Of a stretch of 53,924 bases of DNA, positions 45,255 through 53,924 are shown piece by piece (positions within the stretch are counted from its first letter, which is position 1; each line of letters opens with the position of its first letter). The notes beneath the pieces were generated by a model that ran no database searches, was not told the DNA's origin, and was given only the letters and a program-made list of their open reading frames with translations. The position numbers were made by a program, and so were the translations under genes. The DNA is from Chlorokybus atmophyticus (lineage: Eukaryota > Streptophyta > Chlorokybophyceae > Chlorokybales > Chlorokybaceae). Location of the stretch: the NCBI GenBank assembly GCA_009103225.1, contig RHPI01002836.1, positions 156,586-210,509 on the forward strand. The letters run 5' to 3'.

Positions 45255-45559
45255 TGATGCCTGTCGTGTCAGCGTGTACGACATGTTCGCTACTTGTACA
45301 TATGTAGGTGACATTGTATGCCAAGCATCTCATGAGTACTAGAGAGCACGCTCGCTTGCGCCTGGAACCAACATTTGCACATCGCAAGTGTCATTGCTTT
45401 CTCTGCCCGGAACTAGTACAACACTATAACACTATGACATAACCACAATCACAGTACCAACTTCTGTGTAACACCAACAGCACACACGTGCATAACAAGC
45501 AGCACGTCCTGTCTCACCTCAGGCGCATATGCACACAATGTGTGGTCAGACTTGCGCCA
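45255..45559. other. Intergenic 3' of the ARM copy
   Basis: No gene seen. Unlike the other two copies, the 3' flank here is not the one shared by 15060 and 25235, which places the duplication boundary at or just after the stop. Confidence 0.5.
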
Positions 45560-47000
45560 TCAGCGTGTTGGTACCAGTTGCGAAGGTGTCGGGTGCAGGG
45601 GCTGCCCCACACTACAGCAGCGCTGATACCTGCGCGTGCTTGGGGCGGATGAGGCAGAGGCTGGTGGCTGTTGTTGCTGTAGGATGAAGGGGGTGGAGGG
45701 GGTGGTGACACAACTTGCTGTTGAATAGCACCAACAGCTCCAACAAAGGTGATGGCGAGAGGAGTGGGGTGGAAGGCGAGGGTGAGATGAGCGCCCACAG
45801 CCACACAATGAGAAGGCGTGCAGCACATGCCGCAGATGGCGTCTGAGAATGAGAAGCGCATTGCCGTGACTTTAATGACGGTAATGTACGTGCGTGCGTG
45901 TGTGGGTTATGCGCCTGCGGGTGAGCGTGCGAAACTGTATACATATGTGTAATCAATCGAGTGACTATGGTCTTGGCAGCGATCATCTTCAGGCGCAAAG
46001 GGACAACTTCTCCCTTTCCAGAGGCAGGTGGCGGACGATGCGCGATGAGATGACGAAATTAAGCGAGGGCCGAGGCAAGAGCTTGCCCGCCAACAGCGGG
46101 CCAACCGCCAGCAACAGCAACAACAGCAACAGCAACACCAACAACCGCAAACACACACGCACACATGCAAGCACGCACTCCACAAAAACGCGATGAGCCC
46201 GTCACAAAGCCGGCCTGGGCAGGACTTTAATGCTGGACTTCGTGCTGTCACAATCAATCCTGCGCCCACACTCCGTGCTCTTGCCGCCCTCAGTAGCATA
46301 TCAAGAACAGGGAAGGTGTGCGACAGCATCATCACACGTGCTTGTGTGCGTGTGCTCATGCAAGTTCACACACACGCCTCCGCAGCCGTTGTTGCCTGGC
46401 AGGGTCGCCTTAGCCCTCAAGTCCGCAAGGGACCTTTGCCTCCCTCCTCCCACGAGCACGCAATAACGTGCCATGTTCGTGGTAGCCGCAACCACCCAAT
46501 GACAACAACCAGACAGCAGTGCCATAATGAGAGTATAAGAGCGGCCGCACAGCGTACTACATGAGGGCAAGGTGCTGTTGCTGTTGTTGTCATTGCTGGC
46601 TCAGCCAACAACGGTTGTTGCTCTTGTGGTCATGGTGTTGAGTGTGGGTTGATTGGTAACAAGCGAGGCCGCATATGGCGGCAGAGTGTGGCAGGCACAT
46701 GCATGCCAAGACCACCTCGACACCCTAGGCATGTTTGACACAGACGTGCACACACGCAAACAACAGTGTGCAGTCAAACACGCACGCTCACACGGGCACA
46801 AAATTACACATACCAGTTCACCCACTTGTCTGCCCATGAGTTGGGCAGCTCCTCGTATCTATCAGAAGTGGGGGCTGAGCTACAGGTGGGGAGGTGTGCA
46901 CTGTGTTCGCTGGCGGCACAGCGCGTCGGGAGGGGAAGGGGCAAGGGGAAGGGGAAGGCAAGGGGAGGAGGAGCGTGCGGACATGTTGTATGAGGGTGAA
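45560..47000 (+). other. Unrecognised multi-copy gene family, copy B
   Basis: Matches 36815-37980 in order and orientation: the GGGCGGATG...GGCAGAGGCTG block, a piece reading MASENEKRIAVTLMT, LQAQRDNFSLSRGRWRTMRD, and the CTCCCACGAGCACGCAATAA block. It runs on past the point where copy A enters the gap, with YRWGGVHCVRWRHSASGG and ADMLYEGEESCSM at 46880-47020, which match the right-end copies. Frames are interrupted, so it is probably decayed. Confidence 0.4.
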
Positions 47001-47678
47001 GAAAGTTGCAGTATGTGCATCAACTCCACAAGCGCCCGTGAATTGCTCAGCGCTACAAAGATTACGAGAGATTTGATGCATTGTCATACACGTTAATGCC
47101 GGGGATTTCTTTCCTTATTATTATTACACTTGTCACGCGTTGGCCTTGATCAAAGTCCCATTTCCCTTGCCATTGATTGCGTGCAAAGTAGGTTGCGCTT
47201 ATTTATGGTGTCCTTTGTGGAGGTATGCGCACAACGTATCTGAGGCTTCGGCTAGCCTGTGCTTGTCACATGCACAGCGCTGGTGCGGGTAATTACAACT
47301 GCAACGCGTGCATGCATGACTAAGCGGGGGGCGTAGAGGTAGGCGTAGGAGTGGAGTAGGTAGCCGGCTGGTCGTGTACGTAGCAACGAGGTGAGTATAA
47401 TATAGTATGCAAGGATTATGTGTTGTGCAGTGTGTTGCATGCGTGGTGTGGTCTGAATGGGCACGCCTTCCGCATTTCCTGTACATTACAATTGCGCTGC
47501 GTCGTGAATTCTCAGCTTAAGCTATACACACATCAAGATGTGTACATTTCATGCCTCAAGTTAATTGCAGCACTTATTGAGCTGTTCGGTAGGGTATAGA
47601 TACTCGTCCAGTGCAGCAAGCAAAGCGCGCATACCTATACGATTAATGAAATACGCAAATGTCAGTATGTAAGTATCG
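47001..47678. other. Intergenic, nothing recognised
   Basis: Short frames only. The sequence has ordinary composition and no repeat shared with the rest of the window that I could see. Confidence 0.5.
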
Positions 47679-48478
47679 TCATGTACAGGATGATCCAGCA
47701 TTCGTCGCGGATATCGGTCGCAATTGATCTCTTATCAGCGCAATGCGCGCTAGAACTTGAGGCATCTCCCAGGCATGCATGCACACCTGCACAAACTGGG
47801 AGCCATGTACATCTGCCAAGCGGCAAATCGCGCGGCTAAACTCCCCTAGATCACATGGCGCAACCAGCATTCGCTCAAATCCACCACCCCTTATCTCCGC
47901 GACACACGCGAAAACATCCGACATGAATGTTTCAGCAGTCATTTCTCCAATTTGGCTCGAAACCCAAGGTGGGAGCTGCAACATGTGGCCCTGCAAGTTG
48001 GCCACCTGTACGAAACGATTTACAGCGCCATATTCCCAAACCAGCAATGCGGACGACACAGACATAGTGGACGGGGTTGTCCTCGTCCACTATGCATGAG
48101 TCCCCCCTCCAGCTGACATCACAAGCAAAGTCTTATCCTACACCAATGTCAATATGCCCGTGTCTCACAGAGCACCCGAGACAGCAGTTGCTTTTAGAAG
48201 CAAACAGTTGTCTCAACTAGCACCTGAGGCAGCAAGTGCTGTTCTTCTCTTGCCACGATGCCAGCAAGCTCGCAAACAGTTTCCATGGTCGTCATGGTTC
48301 GGCAAGGCCGTCGCCAATGCCTGTGTGAGCAAAGTGCAACGATGTTACTGGTCATTGCATCACCGACTTTGTCCCGTATGTACATAACTGATTGATGAAT
48401 ACTCTGCATGCTTGCATGTGTGCTCTCTTGTACCGCACGCTGCAATCGCCGCAGTGTGCACACGCTAGACTGTTGCAT
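47679..48478 (-). CDS. Hypothetical two-exon protein, about 221 aa
   Basis: Exon 1 48478-48224 (ATG 48478) and exon 2 48089-47679 (stop 47679-47681) join in phase 0 across a 134-nt intron (GTGCTA...CATAG). The N-terminus has Gln/Ser/Met-rich helical sequence (RRLQRAVQESTHASMQSIHQ) followed by TMETVCELAGIVAREEQHLL. Exon 2 contains WEYGAVNRFVQVANLQGHML, QIGEMTAETFMSDVFACVAE and FERMLVAPCDLGEFSRAICR, which look like a folded, mostly helical domain. I do not recognise the family. If exon 2 is used alone, an ATG at 48065 gives 128 aa. No copy of it occurs elsewhere in the window. Confidence 0.45.
48063..48094. repeat. 11-bp perfect inverted repeat over an acceptor/start site
   Basis: CATAGTGGACG (48063-48073) and CGTCCACTATG (48084-48094), loop 10 nt. 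On the minus strand it spans the proposed exon-2 acceptor and the internal ATG of the hypothetical gene. Confidence 0.75.
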
Positions 48479-48875
48479 TGTTTAAAGGGATCCAAGTAGC
48501 CGCCACACATCTCACCTTGGCCTTGATATGGTAGAGTTGGAAGAAGGCGCAGCAAGCCAAACTCATCAACTAGGTTCGAAGAGCAACGCGCTTCTCCTCG
48601 TCGACCCACACACACCCCCGCCGATGACGGCGGAGTTACCGCCGCCGCCCACCTGCTCCACCTCCTTCTTCTCCCCGTCCGCCTCGTTCTCGTCGTTGGT
48701 TACTGCCCTTGCAGCAAAGGGCACTACCTGTCAGTAGCCAGGCTTGATGCGCGACCCTCCCTCACTGCAAGCATTCAATTACGGGAGATCTACACACACT
48801 GCCTACTTAGAGGTCCCCCTCCCCGAGCGAGTAGTAGTGGACACTTGCCAAGGCGGAGGGTGTCCTAGAGCGCTT

Positions 48876-48912
<37 letters not shown>

Positions 48913-49330
48913 CCGCCCGCACGAGAAACGGGGAGGAGCAGGGGGAGGTGGAGGAGGAGGCGCGTGAGGGTGACGGGAGGCGTATGACGATCGACGAGTT
49001 CGCTGCAAGATAGCCGAAAGGCGACAGGGAGGGCACAAAGCCTTTGCAGGCGCAGAAGTGGTAGAGGTGCTGCGTTGCTACTGTGTGCTTGATGGACGCA
49101 CAGCAGGCGTCAACAAGGTTTCACACCATAACATCTCCAGGCCAGTTGATATCGCAAGGCAAGAAGAAGCTAACATTTGCACAAAGGAACATGGCAAAAC
49201 AACAGTTGTGCCGTGATTTGGTTTGCATGCCAAGGTAGCAGACCGGCCAACAGCAGGCCTGCTTCATCAAGCATACTTAGACGCATTGGAGGAGTGCTTC
49301 GAAGCTGCACCACAATCTCATAACCGATGA
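48479..49330 (+). other. Coding-like segment, frameshifted, unrecognised
   Basis: From about 48744 a plus frame reads to MTIDEFAAR and TAG at 49011-49013, passing through GTC and GGC repeats (poly-Val, poly-Gly) and an acidic EEQGEVEEEAREGDG stretch. A one-base shift continues the protein as KIAERRQGGHKAFAGAEVVE, VLRCYCVLDGRTAGVNKV and RPVDIARQEEANI to TGA near 49217, and the same frame after that stop reads LLHQAYLDALEECFEAAP. The composition is convincingly protein-like. With one shift and one stop it is probably a decayed gene. An upstream frame from 48528 (MVELEEGAASQTHQLGSKSN) may belong to it. Confidence 0.35.
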
Positions 49331-50037
49331 ACGAATTGATCAAGCAATGCATGCCAAGTTGTTTCTTCGCCTTGCAACCATTCTTTTTTCGCAGGTATCG
49401 CTCGTGTGAGCGCGTGTGCGTGTGCATGAGTGTGTACACAGTGGTAGCGATGACAATGACAACAAGAGCAGCACGACTGCTATGCACGCTCGCATCTCGA
49501 ATACATAGCATTAACAGCACGTTTCCAGCTGCAAGAACAGGGCCACTGTCAACACGGTTCTGTTGGTCGGTACTTGTGCTGCCGAGTGCGCAACAGCAAG
49601 CACAGTGCACACACTTGTGTGGGTGAGTGTGAGCGTGCGAGTGTGCGATGCAATCCACTTGCATGCAGGGTATGCGTGTCTTCTGTACACCCACCCACCC
49701 ACCCACATACACACTCGCATACACGGATAGGTACAGGCGCTCGCAGAATCCCTCAGAATACCGTGCATATGCTGCAGGCCAGAAGACTCCTCAACAAGTT
49801 GTTGAGGCTTTCCCACCAGCAGCGAGCCCCCACTGCCACCCAGACCAGTTTCCTTCACTGCTGTTCTGCATGGTAGTGATATTGTACTTGTCGCTGTATA
49901 GGGCAATAGACACACAGACAGAAAGAGAGTTTTTCACTTGCATCGATGGTGAGGTTTGTTTGCCGCACAGCACACTGACACAAGGTGCCCTCACACAAGG
50001 CCACCCGTGTCTGCAGGAGCAGGGCGGCGGCGGTGCG
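49331..50037. other. Upstream flank of the UNC93 duplicate
   Basis: From about 49430 the sequence matches 32780-33480 (for example GGGCCACTGTCA and the CACGCAACA block), so the duplication includes the region 5' of the gene. No gene seen. Confidence 0.5.
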
Positions 50038-52125
50038 ATGGCCCGCAGCGGCAAGGAAGAGGAGGAAGACAATGCACAGCAGGTAGTGAAGTATGCGTGT
50101 TGTGCATGTACAATGGCCGGTGAATGCGCATGCCGCTGCTCTGTTGGCCCTCGGAACAACTTGTGCACGTGTCTGTGTGGTCAGCAGTAGTGAATCTCTG
50201 CCTAGTCACGACGTGTTGCGTTCTCTCTGGGGTGACACACTGATGCGCACAAGTGCGACACTCTGTAGATATCACTGTTGCTGCCGTCGTCGTTGCGTGT
50301 GTGCGTGTGAATTACCCATGCATCACACACGTGTCCTCGTATATGCTTCACAGCTAGTTGCCGAACTAAACACACTTTGTGTTGCGAGCAGCATCACCTA
50401 ACAATACATTCAAGCATCCAACAAGAAGCTCGTGTTATCACAACAGCAACGCAAACAAAACCTTTGCCTGCACGATTACACGCATTCATGCACGCACACG
50501 CATGATGTGTTGTCGTGGAAGGGCACAGGAACAGGAGGCGAGAAGGCCTGTGCGTCAGTTGAGCGCCGCCTTCTTTGTTATAATCACCACGTTCGATGCG
50601 ACGCACAGCCGCGACTCTTCGCTCCTGCCAGTAAGCAAGTATCATTGTCGTTTGCCTTTGTTGCATCATAACTTCACAGCAGACACGAGTCCACACTACA
50701 CACGCGCGCCTGCAAACGTACTCGCACAGACAAGCATGCATGCGAGCAGGTCTGTGCGTGCGCATGCATACTGTACGAGAATCAACTGTGGTACACCGCT
50801 GTGTGGTAGCACTTGATGATCGTTACAAAGGTGGGTGGAGTGGGCGCATTGCATCTGTCGCTCACGTTGGCTTCATCTTTCGCGGCATCAATCGTGAAGT
50901 CATTCAACGGCGGGCTAATCCGCGCATTGCGCGTTGGTTGGCTCTCTTACGCTCTCTTCACCTTCACCAACGCGGCGTCATCGTTTTCACTTCATCCCAC
51001 AACAACAACATGGTCTTGTTCGCTGCCGCAGTCGTGTTGGGCAAGGGACTCATTCGGCTCAAGCGGCCGCTATGGCAAGTAGGAGCGTAAAGAGGAGGAG
51101 TGGTGGTGTCGGGCCCAAAACCCAGTGCAACTGTGTTGTGTGCGTGTGAGCATACGTGCGTGTGTCTGTGCGCGCGTGTGCCAGAGAGTGCGGGCAAGAG
51201 TGTGCCGGCACATGTGCGTGCGCGCGGGAATTCGGGGACGCGTGTGTATGGGGGCGCGCATGCGTATCTACGTGTGCGTGGGAGTGGTCCAGCACGCGCG
51301 TGTGTGCGTGGAGTTTGCCAGCATGGTGTGCGAGGCTGACTCGATTATGTCTCTCTGCAGGTGGGAGCGGCAAGGGTGCCGTTGGGTGCATTCATGGTGA
51401 TTGTCGCATGCGGCGCCATGTGGCTGCTGCCTTCCCCAAAGCGCGAAACAGCACAAACAGTTGAGACACATCCCAACGAGAGGGGTTTGTCCTCTCTTGT
51501 CCTCTCGCCTCACCCAACAAGAAGGTGTCTGAACTGGCTCGTGTGGTCATCCGCACCCCTGATGGCATACACAGGCATGCAGCAGGCGCTCGTATGGGTT
51601 GACGTCTCGTCCACACGCGTTCTGCCAACAGTATCAATAGCAGGTGTGCCACTCATGATGGCCCTACCGTTTGCTTCATCTCTTGACGCCACGTGCTGGT
51701 ATCTCCTCGGTCGCACTGACCGCACCGCACTCATGTTGGGTGTGGCCATCCCTCTTCAGGCTGCCGCAGCCGTGTGGTTGGGTTGTCTCATCACAGCAAC
51801 AAGTCCACACATCTGGCTGGTGTGCGTGGCTGCGGTGATTTGGTGTGGACGATGCCGCATGTAACGAACGCCTCGCCACGCTGTTATCGATGATACGTGA
51901 CGTGGACCGTGCTTTGGGTATGTGGCGAGCACTTCAGAGCGGCTCCACAGCTGTGTCGCTCGTTGCAACCGCGCACAGGGTGAGTACACAACCTAAGGGT
52001 GTGGAGCTGCTCGTGCACTCGCGAGTTATGCGCCACTGGCAGTTGCGGTCTCTGTGAGGGAAGACAAGCAGCATGCGCGCGGTGATGCGGGTGACAGAGA
52101 ACAGCTTGCTCGCCTAAACACGTAA
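50038..52125 (+). pseudogene. UNC93-like gene, second copy (decayed)
   Basis: Direct duplicate of 33485-36122. Exon 1 50038-50082 (MARSGKEEEEDNAQQ) lacks the long Glu tract. Exon 2 50529-50630 is open (LSAAFFVIITTFDATHSRDS). Exon 3 starts near 50830 (GGVGALHLSLTLASSFAASI) but a +2 insertion near 50975 breaks the frame, and two deletions remove the GQGTYLAQ-type section and the FNGTFWGCFQST section. Exon 4 (from about 51360) is open to VCVAAVIW, then a one-base shift near 51845 gives a stop at 51862; the other frame continues DDAACNERLATLLSMI and MWRALQSGSTAVSLVATAH, with a further break before an ending homologous to the intact gene (TAA at 52123-52125). It cannot make a complete membrane protein. 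Confidence 0.88.
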
Positions 52126-53924
52126 AGCACTTGAAAGTTGTATACTGTATACTACTAGTTCAGTGACTTGGCAGTTACTGCTGCTGCTGCCATGTATACT
52201 TTGACCAGACTTCAGGCACAGCCTGATGCAATACCTCTGTTGGTGCTTACAACTGTTTCACGTTGACATCGACGACGCATCATGCCTTCGCGATCCCCAT
52301 GCAACCCTCACTCCTCTCAGATCCACAAGTGTGCACATGTGTTTGCTAATACCGCAGTTCATGATGTCCTTTACCAACCAAGATGAGCATCTAGACGTTC
52401 CAGCCTGGCACTCCTGCTCGCCATAGCCTAAACTAATAATCATCCACCTTCATTGAAGCACTCACGCGCGTGCGCACACACAAACGCCCTTTAAAGTGCA
52501 CGGGAACATACCACGCCTCACAACAGAACCAATATTGAAACAGCCCATCCTTCCGCTTCCTCCCCTCTCAACAGGCGCCGGGTCCTCCATGTCGTTGTTG
52601 CTGCCTGTGTTGCAATAGGACCAGCAACAACAGGTACAACAAATGCAGGGGTGATCTCGGTGGTGGGCGGTGTGGATCACGGAATGTTGTTCAACGACGC
52701 TTGCGCACTGCACTTGAGGGGTGAGAGCAGCAGCGCACACGCACACACCCGCCCGCCCACCCGCCAACCCGCGTTTCCTCACCTTCCCCACCGCAACGCA
52801 GGCACCCTCTGCGCTGGCTACATGTGGGGAGGTGTGCACCACGTTGGCAAGCAACACAGCGTGTCGAGAGGGAGGAGGACGACCTCAATGGAGAGGAGAG
52901 TGCGGACATGTTGAACTGAACGGCACTCGATGCAACTTTTCTCTCATTGCAAACCTTCCGGCTCCACGAGCGCCAGGGGCCGCCTCAACGCGACATGCAT
53001 AGGGAGCGCAGAGTCCTCCGCGCCACACAGCCAACAAGGTGCTGTTGTTGTTGCTTCTTGCTGCAGCACACGGAGGCCTCTTTATTACCTCGCTCTCTCA
53101 CCCTTGCTGTCCGTTATAAGTTGCGCATACGAGCAGAGTTGAGGGCGCAGTCTAGAGGGCTTTGAATGTGCTGTCGGGTCCGAATAGCCTGAGGGGGGCG
53201 AAAAGAGGAGGGGGATGGAGTTCATGCTGTTGACGTCAACATCCATGCCACTCACAATGCGTGCATGATGTGGGGTGAGGAGGTGGGGACAGTGTTGTTG
53301 ACACAAAACAAGAGCTGCCCAACCTGTGGAATATACAACAAGCGTGCCGCCAGCAGCTTGAAGCGGATAGGGCAGTGGCTGATGGCTTTTTGCTTGTTGC
53401 TGCAGCGTAGAGGGGGTGGACACAACAACAACCACAACAACAGCTCCGATGAGGGTGGTGGCNGGGGGGCGCGAGCTATAGGTGGGAAGGTGTCAACTAT
53501 GTTGGCCGGCGGCACAATGTGTCGAGAGGGGAGGAGGACTGCTTTAACGGGGAAGAGAGTGCGGACATGTTGTATGATGGTTACGAACTGCAGTCTATGC
53601 ACCTTCTTTCTCCACGCACTCCATCAGCTCCTCGAGCGTCAGCGGCTGCCTCAGTGTAGGGGACGCAGAGTCCACCTTGATTCCAACCGAAATGGTGTTG
53701 ACAATGTTGTTGTAGATGAAGTTAATAATGTCGTTGCTGCTTCAACATAAAGGTCTCTTTGTCAGCGCTCGCTCGCACACTCTCATTGTCACTGGGAGGT
53801 TGCGTGTATGAAAGATTTGCAATGCAGTATGTGCGAGCCAGGGAGAGGGGAGCGGTCTAGAGGGGGTTTGAGATGTTGTTGGGTTCTAGCAGGGGCAATG
53901 AAGGGGGGAAGGAGGGGGGGGGGG
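52126..53924 (+). other. Unrecognised multi-copy gene family, copies C and D
   Basis: Follows the UNC93 duplicate as copy A follows the intact gene. Pieces: GPATTGTTNAGVISVVGGVD then HGMLFNDACALHL (52610-52710), GYMWGGVHHVGKQHSVSRG (52816-52875), VDTKQELPNLWNIQQACRQQ (53298-53360), and YRWEGVNYVGRRHNVSRGEE then ESADMLYDGYELQSMHLLS (53478-53630, ending in TAG near 53658). The last is the longest clean stretch of the family in the window. Two WGGV/WEGV-type exons (52.8 and 53.48 kb) suggest an additional internal duplication. A lone N lies at 53463 and the window ends in a G run. Confidence 0.4.

Noticed and set aside
1-53924. CRISPR arrays, bacterial operons, rRNA genes
   Set aside because: No regularly spaced repeats with unique spacers, no Shine-Dalgarno-led gene runs, and spliced genes throughout; nothing resembling rRNA was seen.

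Overview
The window is eukaryotic nuclear DNA, most likely from a chlorophyte green alga. The strongest evidence is a seven-exon PII (GLB1) gene with a plastid-type N-terminus and the green-lineage form of the PII core. Other support comes from short GT-AG introns (about 60-400 nt, acceptors usually TGCAG), a plant-like U-box/ARM family, and abundant TG, CA, CAN and poly-Q microsatellites. There are no operons, no Shine-Dalgarno logic, and I saw no tRNA, rRNA or CRISPR. The species cannot be named from the sequence alone. Gene models below were built by hand from open frames, splice signals and codon phase.

Layout. 1-6995 is gene-poor and holds a 1.03 kb hAT-like non-autonomous element (2414-3439). 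6996-14134 is a compact block of host genes: a three-exon bZIP factor (+), the PII gene (-), and a three-exon membrane methyltransferase of the ICMT/PEMT type (+). The last two are divergent across about 1 kb that carries six copies of TACTGGT. 15.06-15.39 kb is a detached 3' piece of an ARM-repeat gene. 17426-21833 is a structurally complete PIF/Harbinger transposon with terminal inverted repeats and a TAA target duplication. It carries an apparently open Myb/SANT-like partner gene and a transposase broken by two nonsense codons and a frameshift. 22.9-24.5 kb has exon-like pieces of an unrecognised gene.

From 25 kb to the end the window is built of segmental duplications. A U-box/ARM-repeat gene and its upstream flank occur as an inverted pair (25.4-29.9 kb minus, 41.2-45.3 kb plus), and both copies are decayed. 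Between the arms lie an intact plastid-type ABM-domain protein (31288-31740), an intact UNC93-like transporter (33485-36122) and a large assembly gap (37993-38623). The UNC93 unit is repeated in direct orientation at 49.4-52.1 kb as a pseudogene. Each UNC93 copy is followed by a member of an unrecognised multi-copy family (36.3-37.98 and 52.5-53.75 kb), with another member at 45.6-47.0 kb.

Functional reading. PII links nitrogen and carbon status in the plastid; bZIP is a nuclear regulator; the methyltransferase and UNC93 proteins are membrane proteins. Nothing in the sequence ties them into one pathway. The dominant theme of the right half is duplication and decay, and of the middle, transposon insertion. 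Runs of C or G mark both window ends and one gap, so homopolymer and gap lengths there should not be trusted.
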